This document shows, piece by piece, positions 1-6,155 of a stretch of DNA of 8,093 nt. A program made the position numbers and the translations under genes. The number at the start of each line of letters is the position of its first letter. The stretch's first letter is position 1. Source of the DNA: JBOHHR01 sp050740975 (lineage in GTDB: Bacteria; Pseudomonadota; Gammaproteobacteria; JBOHHR01); NCBI GenBank assembly GCA_050740975.1, contig JBOIEE010000357.1, positions 1 through 8,093 of the forward strand, given 5' to 3'. The notes below the pieces were generated by a model. It had not been told where the DNA came from and made no database searches. It saw only the letters and a program-made list of their open reading frames with translations.

Positions 1-674
1 TCATGAACCGGGAGAGTTGTGCCGCCGGAGCAGCGCCCGGCGGCGCTGAGGAAACACCGCGGATCGCGGAGATCTGGCCCTCTCCCGAGGAAGCCGCGGA
101 GTGGACGGTGAAGGTGCTGGGGGATGAAGTGGTGCGCACGGTCTCGACCGGCCCCGACGAGACCCAGCCGGGGGTGGGCTTGCTCAACCATCACGATGCC
201 GAGACCAGCAAGGTGGCAGAATTGCTCCAAGCGCTCGTGAGTGGAAGCACACCGCCGACGTTGGAGAACTTGGAAGAGGTCACAGCACCGGGCACCGTCA
301 TCACCCGGCAAGTCATCGAGACCATTCAGGCACGGCCGGCCGCGGAGCAGGCGCTTTTTATCGGCAAGATCGCCGGCCAAGTCGCCTTGGAGCGCACCGT
401 CGAGCAAGCGTTGCTCGCCCGCCGGATGTTGCTGACCGGCCTACGCGATCCGCATGTCTCGGCGACGCCCGCACCCCGGCAGCTGCGCCCCTTCCTCGAT
501 GAGCTGGAGCGGGAGATCGATAACCTGAGGTTCGAGACCCGGGTGAGGAAAGAGATCGCCTCGCGCACCGCGGAGTTGCTGCTCCGAGATGAAGGCACGA
601 GGCGCGCGGACTCTCGGGGGCTGGTGCCGCCGCGCGATCCGCAGCGCCTCGATGAAGGGAGCGTCCAGCCATGA
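1..674 (+). CDS. ICE mating-pore protein, TIGR03755/PFL_4711-like, C-terminal part (5' partial)
   Basis: The frame is open to the window edge and ends at a TGA that overlaps the next start (ATGA at 671-674). About 223 residues are visible, whereas full members of this ICE family are roughly twice as long, so the ATG at 3 is probably internal. The visible part resembles the C-terminal half of PFL_4711-type proteins: a WPSPEEAAEWTVKVLGDEV block near residue 26, a GVGLL segment, VSGSTPPTLENLEEV near residue 80, TRQVIETIQARPA near residue 102, a VALERTVEQALLARRMLLTG block, and a charged, probably coiled-coil tail (ELEREIDNLRFETRVRKEIA). No transmembrane segment is seen here. From known ICE gene order it is expected to be an exported component of the type IV secretion/mating apparatus encoded just upstream of traG. 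The family call rests on remembered sequence patterns plus gene order, not on a search. Confidence 0.8.
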   Translation, partial: MNRESCAAGAAPGGAEETPRIAEIWPSPEEAAEWTVKVLGDEVVRTVSTGPDETQPGVGLLNHHDAETSKVAELLQALVSGSTPPTLENLEEVTAPGTVITRQVIETIQARPAAEQALFIGKIAGQVALERTVEQALLARRMLLTGLRDPHVSATPAPRQLRPFLDELEREIDNLRFETRVRKEIASRTAELLLRDEGTRRADSRGLVPPRDPQRLDEGSVQP

Positions 675-1033
675 GCCGCACGCACACAAAACGCATGCTG
701 CTCGGCTTTGCAATGCTCGTGGGTTTCTTGCTGATCGCTTCCGCAACGAGCTTGGGGCTACTCCTCTGGAGTCAGTCGGAGCCGCTCGAGATCAGCCGCA
801 AGCTCGCGGCCCTGGGACCCTGGTTTTTCCTCTGGCGGCTTGTGTCCTTTGGATCGCTCATCGCTTTCTGGCCGGCGGTGTGTGGGGGTCTTGCGCGCTG
901 GCGCAACCTAACCGATATCCAGCACCAACGCCTGCGCTCCGCCCGCTGGCAGGTGGCCGCCTGGCTCATCGCGCTTGAGCTTTTGCTCGGCCAGAACGTC
1001 GTGGGCCGGTTCATTCATCTCCTTGGGGCATAG
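671..1033 (+). CDS. Small inner-membrane ICE protein between the PFL_4711-like gene and traG
   Basis: 120 residues. The start ATG overlaps the stop of the upstream gene (ATGA), so the two are probably translationally coupled. The N-terminus has a short basic stretch (SRTHTKR), then a strong hydrophobic helix at about residues 9-32. Further hydrophobic segments lie at about 48-71 (FFLWRLVSFGSLIAFWPAV) and 92-118 (VAAWLIALELLLGQNVVGRF), predicting a three-helix inner-membrane protein. A short uncharacterised membrane protein at exactly this place, between TIGR03755-type and TraG-type genes, is usual in PFGI-1-class ICEs. The role is inferred as an accessory part of the mating apparatus. No enzymatic motif is visible. 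Confidence 0.8.
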   Translation: MSRTHTKRMLLGFAMLVGFLLIASATSLGLLLWSQSEPLEISRKLAALGPWFFLWRLVSFGSLIAFWPAVCGGLARWRNLTDIQHQRLRSARWQVAAWLIALELLLGQNVVGRFIHLLGA

Positions 1034-1071
1034 TCCCCTGAGCAGTCGAAGATGAGCGCGAGGCGGCAAGG

Positions 1072-1119
1072 GATGAGCGACGAGACAGTACATCGTAGTA
1101 CGGCGAGGGGTGAGCGACG
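1072..1119 (+). repeat. Imperfect direct repeat before traG
   Basis: GATGAGCGACG at 1072-1082 recurs as GGTGAGCGACG at 1109-1119, one mismatch, 37 bases apart, and the shorter GATGAGCG also occurs at 1051-1058. The second copy contains the GTG start of the traG frame, and the first contains an out-of-frame ATG that would encode MSDETVH. The pattern suggests a local duplication of a start region. A regulatory role is not shown. Confidence 0.35.
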
Positions 1120-2756
1120 CCGCCAACAAAGCGGGCGCTTCGAATGCGACGGGGGGAGCCGTGACCGTTGAGTCCTTTTTCGAGATCTATCTCGCCATCT
1201 TCGGCTGGCAGCAATACAACCAGATCTGGGACATCTTGACCGGCACCGGGCTCGCCTACTTGCCGTTCTTGATCATCCTGCTGCTGAACATCATCGGACC
1301 GATGACGAGCCAGGAGACCCGCGATGCGGCGACCACCTCGGTCAAGCGCATGGAGGTCGATCTCTTCATCGCCTTTACCGTGGTGGTGCTCGCGGCCGCT
1401 CCGGCGATTGACTTGAATGCGTCCGTGCTCACCTATAAAAAGCCCTGCGACACCATCTCGGGTCCCGCCGGAACCTTTTCTCCCGGCAGCACCGGCACCA
1501 CCTTCGATGCCGTGTTCTCGGAGGTGATTGCCACCCCTACCCAGGTGCCCGTGTGGTGGTGGGGGATCATGGCCATCTCCTCGGGCATTAACCGCGAGGC
1601 CATCGCCCATATCGGCTGCCCTCCCGATCTCTCCGGCTTTCAGATGGAGATCGCCCGCACCCGCATCCAAGATCCGCAGCTACTCAATGAAGTCAACAAG
1701 TTCGTGCGCTATTGCTATCGTCCGGCACGGGCGAAGCTCGAGCGTGAGCAACCCGATGTGGGAGCGATCCTTGGGGAGCACGGTCCCGATGATCTGGAGT
1801 GGATTGGATCGCATGTGCTCTTGGAGACCCCAGGCTATTACGACAACCCCCATTTCCGCCCTCGCGAGGGGATCCGTGGGTGGCCCTTGGACCGTGCCCG
1901 CGATACCGAGTACCCGGACCCACTGCCCCCTGATCTCGATCCCGCGCACATCGGCCGGCCGCTCTGCGACGACTGGTGGACGGATGGCGCGCGGGGCTTG
2001 CGGGGCAAGCTCCTCGGCGTCATCGAGCCCGAGGTGCTCGGGGCAGGGATCGATCTCAGCTCGGAGTTTGTGATCTTCGGGGGCAGCCTGACCCAAGAGA
2101 AAGTCGAGGATGCACTGCTCAAGAGCGTAGTGGGAACAAGCTTAGCCACCGCGCCTTCGGGCTCCGCCTTCATCCCTTCGCTCAATGACGAGGACGCGTT
2201 GAGCCTTTCGCGCCTTGGCGGAGGTCTCGGCCTGGAACTGGAAGGCCTGTCCTTCGCGCCGATGATGTATGTGGTGCGAGCGGCCTTGCCCATCTTCCAG
2301 GCGCTGATCCTCTCCGGATTGTATGCACTGCTGCCGTTTGCGCTGCTGGCTGCGCGCTACAACCTCCAGGGGCTCCTCCTCATCTCGGTGGCGCTCTTTA
2401 CCGTGAAGTTCTGGAGCTACCTCTGGCACCTCGCGAAGTGGCTCGAGGAAAACTTGATCAAAGCGCTCTATCCCGATGGGCTCTCGTGGTTCAAAGCGCA
2501 CACGCAGTTCTTCTTCAGCTCCAACTACCTCGTCGGCGGAGACTTTGCGCTCAAGCACGAGATCCTGAATTTCGCGACAGGGCTCATGTACATCGTATTG
2601 CCGCTGATCTTCACGTTTCTAATGGGAGCGGTGGGTTTGGGCGCAGCGGTAGCGTTGGGCGCAGCGTTTACAGCGCTACGGCAACCGATTGAGGCTGGGG
2701 GACGAGCTGCTGCCGATACGGCCAAAAGCCTCGCGACGAGAAGGCTTTTTCGCTAG
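1110..2756 (+). CDS. traG: TraG-N family conjugative mating-pair protein
   Basis: 548 residues from the GTG at 1110. A GTG at 1161, preceded by GGGGGGAG, fits ribosome-binding spacing better and would give a 531-residue protein starting just before VESFFEIYLAIFGW, where family members usually begin. The protein has N-terminal membrane helices at about residues 46-68 (LAYLPFLIILLLNIIG) and 85-105 (LFIAFTVVVLAAAP). A large, probably periplasmic domain follows, with VPVWWWGIMAISSGINREA, WIGSHVLLETPGYY and CDDWW. The C-terminal helices run through LPIFQALILSGLYALLPFALL, ISVALFTVKFWSYLWHLAKW and LMYIVLPLIFTFLMGAVGLG. Cysteines at 113, 170, 202 and 286 sit where ICE homologues have theirs, so disulfides are likely. 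TraG-N proteins act in the inner membrane and periplasm in mating-pair stabilisation. This is the N-terminal TraG family (PF07916), not the VirD4-like coupling ATPase also called TraG. It lies 76 bases after the small membrane gene, in the same operon direction. Confidence 0.88.
   Translation: MSDAANKAGASNATGGAVTVESFFEIYLAIFGWQQYNQIWDILTGTGLAYLPFLIILLLNIIGPMTSQETRDAATTSVKRMEVDLFIAFTVVVLAAAPAIDLNASVLTYKKPCDTISGPAGTFSPGSTGTTFDAVFSEVIATPTQVPVWWWGIMAISSGINREAIAHIGCPPDLSGFQMEIARTRIQDPQLLNEVNKFVRYCYRPARAKLEREQPDVGAILGEHGPDDLEWIGSHVLLETPGYYDNPHFRPREGIRGWPLDRARDTEYPDPLPPDLDPAHIGRPLCDDWWTDGARGLRGKLLGVIEPEVLGAGIDLSSEFVIFGGSLTQEKVEDALLKSVVGTSLATAPSGSAFIPSLNDEDALSLSRLGGGLGLELEGLSFAPMMYVVRAALPIFQALILSGLYALLPFALLAARYNLQGLLLISVALFTVKFWSYLWHLAKWLEENLIKALYPDGLSWFKAHTQFFFSSNYLVGGDFALKHEILNFATGLMYIVLPLIFTFLMGAVGLGAAVALGAAFTALRQPIEAGGRAAADTAKSLATRRLFR
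2724..2750. terminator. Bidirectional intrinsic terminator at a convergent junction
   Basis: AAAAGCCT at 2724-2731 and AGGCTTTT at 2742-2749 form an 8-bp perfect inverted repeat around a 10-base loop, followed by another T on the + strand. Read from either side the stem is followed by T residues. It lies inside the last codons of traG and just downstream of the stop of the - strand gene, as expected for a terminator shared by two genes whose stop codons overlap. The A/T-rich stem makes it modest in strength. Confidence 0.6.
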
Positions 2757-3118
2757 TGCACTCTATCGTTATCCACCCAATCTTCAAGATACCAGCCGGC
2801 TGGGTCGCTACCGTCGTCGGGTGTGCCAGTACGATAGTTGTATCCAGCACGCGGGCCAGGAATCGTGGCTCCCCGGTCAGTTTGGGAATCTCTGGCAGAA
2901 TCCATCGAGAAACGAGAACCCATCTCTGGCTTACCAGTATTCACTCGTTCGGGCTTAAAGAGCTGCAATATCGCTCTAAGCGAATTCCAGCAAAGGATGC
3001 CGACGGCCCGGCCAAACCGGCGCAAGCCGACCCGGCGTACCGCCCGGACAGTCCAGAAGACTGCATACCCGAGGGTAACTACCACGGCAGCGCTCACAAG
3101 AAAAATTAGCGTATGCAT
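2753..3118 (-). CDS. Small membrane-anchored protein convergent with traG, function unknown
   Basis: 121 residues on the - strand. The stop overlaps that of traG (shared CTAG). The start is well supported: AGGAGG (complement of 3127-3132) lies 8 bases before the ATG. One N-terminal transmembrane helix (about residues 3-24, LIFLVSAAVVVTLGYAVFW) is followed by a basic, amphipathic stretch (VRRVGLRRFGRAVGILCWNSLRAIL) and a polar tail rich in Asp, Gly and Tyr (YNYRTGTPDDGSDPAGWY). In related ICEs a small membrane gene of the DUF3742 family often follows traG. This gene takes that position, but I cannot match the sequence to DUF3742 by eye. A role as an accessory or entry-exclusion-like envelope protein is only a guess from position and topology. 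Confidence 0.7.
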   Translation of the reverse strand: MHTLIFLVSAAVVVTLGYAVFWTVRAVRRVGLRRFGRAVGILCWNSLRAILQLFKPERVNTGKPEMGSRFSMDSARDSQTDRGATIPGPRAGYNYRTGTPDDGSDPAGWYLEDWVDNDRVH

Positions 3119-3126
3119 GAGAATCG

Positions 3127-3132
3127 CCTCCT
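3127..3132 (-). promoter_or_regulatory. Strong ribosome binding site that fixes the start at 3118
   Basis: The complement reads AGGAGG with 8 bases to the ATG at 3118. This is the best Shine-Dalgarno match in the window. It supports the - strand gene as real despite its lack of recognisable homology. Confidence 0.7.
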
Positions 3133-3149
3133 CACATGATCCCTATACC

Positions 3150-3407
3150 TCAGTCCCGCGCATATGGCCATACACTCTGCACGTCGCCCTTTACCCTCAT
3201 TCTGACCATCCCGTTGCCCACAGGTTGCGCGGCCACGATGACCTCCTTGCAGCACAAGGACTTACGTCTGCAAACACGCTTGAACGATAGCAGGGCGATC
3301 TCAATCCCGCGCACCTCGAACGGCTCAAAGACCCCCGAGGACCGCAAAACCCCTATGGACTGGGCACTGGAGCCGTGGCGGTGCCGCCATGCACCGGCTT
3401 CGCGCAC
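3150..3407 (-). CDS. Possible small basic protein between the traG-convergent gene and the relaxase
   Basis: 85 residues from a GTG at 3407 on the - strand, ending 31 bases before the start of the next - strand gene, so the two could form one short operon diverging from the relaxase gene. Codon third positions are mostly G or C along the frame, which favours coding. The central part (VRGIEIALLSFKRVCRRKSL and CKEVIVAAQPVGNGMVRMRV) looks protein-like and basic. Against it, no ribosome binding site precedes the GTG, and the region also holds inverted repeats expected of a control region. No family is recognised. If real it could bind DNA near the relaxase promoter, but no helix-turn-helix or ribbon-helix-helix pattern is evident. 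Confidence 0.3.
   Translation of the reverse strand: MREAGAWRHRHGSSAQSIGVLRSSGVFEPFEVRGIEIALLSFKRVCRRKSLCCKEVIVAAQPVGNGMVRMRVKGDVQSVWPYARD
3376..3396. repeat. Two overlapping inverted repeats
   Basis: TGGCGG at 3376-3381 pairs with CCGCCA at 3384-3389. Alternatively, CGGTGC at 3379-3384 pairs with GCACCG at 3391-3396. The two hairpins share bases, so they are mutually exclusive folds. Confidence 0.45.
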
Positions 3408-3416
3408 ATTAGTTAC

Positions 3417-3431
3417 CCACAGTTGCTGTGG
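3417..3431. repeat. Perfect 6-bp inverted repeat with DnaA-box-like arms
   Basis: CCACAG (3417-3422), spacer TTG, CTGTGG (3426-3431). Each arm belongs to a DnaA-box-like nonamer on opposite strands (TTACCCACA at 3413-3421, and TTTTCCACA as the complement of 3427-3435), so the site is close to dyad-symmetric beyond the core. It lies about 90 bases before the relaxase ATG. It may be a protein-binding site. Confidence 0.5.
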
Positions 3432-3470
3432 AAAACGTGGGGATCAACCGGCTTTTTAGCGTCGCAGATC

Positions 3471-3484
3471 CTTACGTGTGTAAG
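3471..3484. repeat. Small inverted repeat before the relaxase start
   Basis: CTTAC, spacer GTGT, GTAAG. It lies 36 bases before the ATG at 3521. In RNA it would form a short hairpin in the leader, and in DNA it could be an operator half of the control region. Confidence 0.35.
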
Positions 3485-3520
3485 CGGTTTGTTAGATCGG
3501 CGAGAAGTTATCCACGCAAC

Positions 3521-5338
3521 ATGAACGACGCAGACCTCCTCCTCCAGTATGGCCGCGACCTCTCCAGATGGCTCGCTCTGCCCACCTGGCTACGTGAGGC
3601 CTTAAAACGAAAGCGGGCAACTCAGCCCTCAGCCTCAACACCGGCTGCGGCAACGGTTGCGCCGCTTCCAAACGGACGGATCCGAGTGCAGTCGGCCGAG
3701 CAGCTGCTTGCGGTCCCCGAGCGGCTGAAGTGCGTGCAAGCCCTCGAGGACTTAACCCGCGTCACCCCTGCCCACTTCGAGGCACTCTACCGCCAAGCGC
3801 TCCGAAACTACGCCGCCTACGTGCAACAGCTTCCGGCCTCCGAGGCCCATCATCATACGGGGCTCGGGGGGCTCTTGGACCATGGTTTGGAGGCCGCGGT
3901 CCTCGCCTTGAAGCTCAGGCGTGGGCATTTGCTTCCAGCGGGTGCTGCCACCGAAGTAATCGATGCCCAAGCCGATCTCTGGAGCTATGCCTGCTTCACG
4001 GCGGTGCTGCTGCACGACATCGGGAAACCCGCCATGGACCAGAAGGTCGAACTCTTCGACAAGCACGGCGATGAGCTGGGCCCCTGGGACCCTTGGGCCG
4101 GGCCGATGGAGGCGTACGCTTACGAAGCGCGTTTTGTCCGCAACCGCAGTTACCGGCTGCATCAACGCGCGGCCCCCTTGCTCGCCCGCTTCATCGTTCC
4201 AGTCGAGGGCTTGCGCTGGCTCACCGCCGAGCGCGAGGTGCTCACCGCGTGGCTCAGTGTGATTTCCGGAATGCCTCAGGAGGCGGGCCCGCTCGGGAGC
4301 ATCGTGGAAGAAGCCGACCGGCTCTCCACGGCCGCCGATCTCACGGGCGGCGTCACGCGACAGGCGCCCACCGCTCGGGTTCGGCCGTTGCACGAGCGGC
4401 TTGTCACCGGGCTTCGGCACTTGATTGATAGCCAGCAACTTCCCCTAAACCGCCCCGGCGCCGCGGGATGGCTGGTGGGGGAAGAGCTCTGGCTCGTGGT
4501 AAAAACCGCGCTCGATGCGTTGCGCGCCCATCTGCTCCAGGAAGGCCAGAGCGGTGTGCCCTCCGACAACCGCCGGCTCATGGACGAGTTGCAGCAGCGG
4601 GGAGCTCTCGTTCCCAACGGTGAACGGGCTATCTGGTCGGCGCGGGTCACCTTGAGCGAGTGGCAACATGACTTGGCGCTCTTGCGGTTTCCTGTGTCAC
4701 GCCTCTGGCCCGATCCTGCCACCCGACCGGAGGCCTGCCACGGCGCGATCACGCCCTTGGCTGAGGGCAACGTTGCGGCAGCACCCGGACCGTCCCCCGC
4801 GCCTTTCCAAAGGATTACAACCGATGCGCGGTCCGAACCCCTGGAGGCAGCGCAGGCCCGTGACACAACAGACACAACAGCGAGCCGCGGCGAGGTAGAC
4901 GGACAGACAAGACCTACATCCACAGTGTCGCTTGCTGCAAAGGTTACCGAAGCCCCGGTGTTGGCGGGACCGGTGGACTTGGGCCAAGCCTTCCTCGCCT
5001 GGCTCAAAGCCGGGCTTGCGAGCGGAGAGCTACCCATCAACACCGCCAATGCCCGCGTCCACCGGGTGCGCGAGGGCGTGTTGCTTGTGAGCCCGGGCAT
5101 CTTTCGGGATCACGGCAATGCCATTCAAGCTCCTTGGGCCAGCATCCAAAAGCGGTTCCAGAAACTCAAGCTTCATCGCAAGACCCCCGAGGGCTACAAC
5201 ATCTGGACCTACACTGTAACGGGGAAGAGGCGCTCGAATGTGCTCAAAGGCCTCGTGATCGAAGAGCCAGATAAGACGTTCGGTGCACCGATAGTTCTGC
5301 CGCCGCCGAACCCGCATTTATCGCTACGCGCATGTTGA
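3521..5338 (+). CDS. traI: MobH-type conjugative relaxase with TraI_2 and TraI_2 C-terminal domains
   Basis: 605 residues from the ATG at 3521. The frame is open back to a GTG at 3428, but the extra 31 residues lie in the palindrome-rich control region and look unlike coding, so the ATG is preferred although its ribosome binding site is weak. An N-terminal TraI_2 domain (about residues 50-395) contains the metal-binding pattern HHHTGLGGLLDHG at 110-122 and an HD pair in LLHDIGKPAMDQ (H165, D166). Further typical blocks are PWDPWAGPMEAY, YRLHQRAAPLLARFI, LPLNRPGAAGWLVGEELWLV and EGQSGVPSDNRRLMDELQ. A low-complexity Ala/Pro/Thr linker (about 415-480) leads to a C-terminal TraI_2_C domain (about 485-590: FLAWLKAGLASGELPINTAN, VLLVSPGIFRDHG). 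MobH relaxases nick oriT and lead the transferred strand, and are related to HD hydrolases rather than HUH enzymes. The full domain set suggests an intact gene. Confidence 0.9.
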   Translation: MNDADLLLQYGRDLSRWLALPTWLREALKRKRATQPSASTPAAATVAPLPNGRIRVQSAEQLLAVPERLKCVQALEDLTRVTPAHFEALYRQALRNYAAYVQQLPASEAHHHTGLGGLLDHGLEAAVLALKLRRGHLLPAGAATEVIDAQADLWSYACFTAVLLHDIGKPAMDQKVELFDKHGDELGPWDPWAGPMEAYAYEARFVRNRSYRLHQRAAPLLARFIVPVEGLRWLTAEREVLTAWLSVISGMPQEAGPLGSIVEEADRLSTAADLTGGVTRQAPTARVRPLHERLVTGLRHLIDSQQLPLNRPGAAGWLVGEELWLVVKTALDALRAHLLQEGQSGVPSDNRRLMDELQQRGALVPNGERAIWSARVTLSEWQHDLALLRFPVSRLWPDPATRPEACHGAITPLAEGNVAAAPGPSPAPFQRITTDARSEPLEAAQARDTTDTTASRGEVDGQTRPTSTVSLAAKVTEAPVLAGPVDLGQAFLAWLKAGLASGELPINTANARVHRVREGVLLVSPGIFRDHGNAIQAPWASIQKRFQKLKLHRKTPEGYNIWTYTVTGKRRSNVLKGLVIEEPDKTFGAPIVLPPPNPHLSLRAC

Positions 5339-5688
5339 GGTTTCCTCGAACGCACATTCGGTGTTAAATCTGGGACCAGTTTTAGAATACGTCTTAGTTC
5401 TCGAGCGTCGGGCGAATAGTCATGAGCAAGCAACAGGGCCGCGGTGGCATGGGCAGCCACAAGCACGGCGTTTCCGGCGAATCGGGAATGCCGCCAGGAC
5501 TCAAATAGCAACTGGCCCGAGAAGAAAATAAGCGCAAAGACAAGAAGAGTCGTCGTCAACGCATGTACGACTCCATCGCGGCTCTCATGAACGCGCTGAT
5601 GCGAAACAGAAAAAGAGGCAAAGGGCCATAAGGGTTGGGATGAAGGGTATATAGGCAATGGCTCCGGAATGGTAAAGGCCCTACCCAA
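5209..5688 (-). CDS. Doubtful - strand frame with two hydrophobic segments
   Basis: A 159-residue - strand frame starting at TTG (5688) and running 130 bases into the antisense of the relaxase 3' end. Two hydrophobic segments lie at about residues 44-62 (LTTTLLVFALIFFSGQLLF) and 73-88 (AVLVAAHATAALLLAH), with HDYSPDARELRRILKLV after them. There is no ATG, no ribosome binding site and no recognised family. Only the part between about 5340 and 5640 could plausibly be genuine coding, perhaps a remnant of a small membrane protein. The + strand of this 400-base gap shows nothing stronger. Confidence 0.2.
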   Translation of the reverse strand: MGRAFTIPEPLPIYPSSQPLWPFASFSVSHQRVHESRDGVVHALTTTLLVFALIFFSGQLLFESWRHSRFAGNAVLVAAHATAALLLAHDYSPDARELRRILKLVPDLTPNVRSRKPQHARSDKCGFGGGRTIGAPNVLSGSSITRPLSTFERLFPVTV

Positions 5689-5770
5689 AAGGGCCGCCGC
5701 AACGCACTCAGTCGGCGCTGCGGCAAAGGGATGTGCGTTTAATCCTTAATGTCCCCCTCGGGGATGGTTG

Positions 5771-5795
5771 AAATCCCTCGCCTTCAGGCGAATTT
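5771..5795. repeat. Subterminal hairpin of the IS200/IS605-like left end
   Basis: TCGCC (5778-5782), loop TTCA, GGCGA (5787-5791), extended below a 3-base bulge by AAAT (5771-5774) with ATTT (5792-5795). Bulged hairpins of this kind near the ends are recognised by Y1 transposases. The position just before the tnpA frame fits. Confidence 0.5.
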
Positions 5796-5812
5796 GGTGT
5801 AAACGTGGGAGC

Positions 5813-6031
5813 GTGCGCAGGTACAGGGTAGGCGCGCACACGAAGAGCGACCTGAAGGTGCACGTGGTATGGGTGCCGAAATATAGGAAACCGGTGCTGA
5901 CGGGAGAAGTGGCACTTCGTGTGCGCGACGTGATTAGGCAGATAGCGATGGAACATGAGCCGGAGATCATCTCCGGCAAGATCGCGCGCGACCACGTACG
6001 CGTATTTCTGTCTTATCGCCCGCACCAGGAC
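5813..6031 (+). pseudogene. tnpA: Truncated IS200-type Y1 transposase TnpA
   Basis: From a GTG at 5813 the frame reads like the start of IS200 TnpA: RRYRVGAHTKSDLKVHVVWV, then PKYRKPVLTGEVALRVRDVI and EHEPEIISGKIARDHVRVFL. A longer start at 5768 adds residues from the hairpin region and is not favoured. Family members are about 130-150 residues, and here about 73 residues remain before the sequence changes at HQD (6023-6031). The enzyme normally uses an HUH pair written HVHVF and a tyrosine further on. Here the second His is Arg (CGC at 5999-6001, one transition from CAC), and the Tyr region is absent. The gene is therefore dead twice over. Confidence 0.78.
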
Positions 6032-6155
6032 CCGTGGCATCGAAGCCTTCGAGCTTTGTGCGCCCTTCGGGTTTCCATTCCGCCTCGCGTGCCTTACCGT
6101 CCTTGGTGAGCGCTTGGAACACCTCTCGCGCCCCCGGTAGAAGAAAGGCAGACAC
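6032..6155 (-). pseudogene. Fragment of an unidentified gene wedged between transposase and integrase remnants
   Basis: On the - strand, 6155 to about 6032 reads REVFQALTKDGKAREAEWKP followed by EGRTKLEGFDATGPGA. It is hydrophilic and protein-like, and the Lys/Glu/Trp pattern suggests a nucleic-acid-binding or regulatory protein, but I do not recognise the family. The frame continues into the antisense of the transposase, where it loses its character. Both ends appear to be junctions, so it is more likely a gene piece than a whole small gene. A GTG at 6155 exists without a ribosome binding site. Confidence 0.35.

Larger units (their letters stand above)
3119..3520. promoter_or_regulatory. Divergent control region upstream of the relaxase; candidate oriT or operator
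   Basis: About 400 bases lie between the confident - strand gene and the relaxase ATG. The part next to the relaxase (3370-3520) is dense in structure: overlapping hairpins at 3376-3396, a CCACAG/CTGTGG palindrome at 3417-3431, and CTTAC/GTAAG at 3471-3484. DnaA-box-like nonamers occur at 3413-3421 (TTACCCACA), 3427-3435 (complement TTTTCCACA) and 3508-3516 (TTATCCACG). Relaxase genes are often next to their oriT, and ICEs of this class can replicate autonomously, so an origin role is plausible. No nic site of a known MobH element is recognised. No convincing -35/-10 pair was found. Confidence 0.4.
5752..6031 (+). mobile_element. Remnant of an IS200/IS605-family insertion sequence
   Basis: A hairpin-bearing left end is followed by a transposase frame that stops being IS-like near 6031. 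There is no right end and no tnpB. The boundaries are estimates: the left from the first hairpin (TCCCC/GGGGA at 5752-5764), the right from where homology-like sequence ends. IS200/IS605 elements make no target duplications, so none is expected. Confidence 0.6.

Noticed and set aside
1011..1670. 219-residue - strand frame opposite traG
   Set aside because: Antisense shadow of a well-supported gene in high-GC DNA; sequence is Gly/Arg/His-rich without domains.
3136..3459. 107-residue + strand frame across the control region
   Set aside because: Composition is unlike protein, there is no ribosome binding site, and it crosses the palindromes and the start of the relaxase frame.
3428..3520. N-terminal extension of the relaxase from a GTG at 3428
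   Set aside because: The GTG lies inside the palindrome, has no ribosome binding site, and the extra residues look non-coding.
3752..5100. Long - strand frames (228 and 274 residues) opposite the relaxase
   Set aside because: Antisense shadows; the + strand carries an uninterrupted relaxase with recognisable motifs.
5370..5383. CTGG/CCAG hairpin followed by TTTT after the relaxase stop
   Set aside because: A stem of only four base pairs is too weak to call a terminator.
5422..5508. 28-residue + strand frame beginning MSKQQGRGG
   Set aside because: No ribosome binding site, low complexity, and no family resemblance; likely chance.
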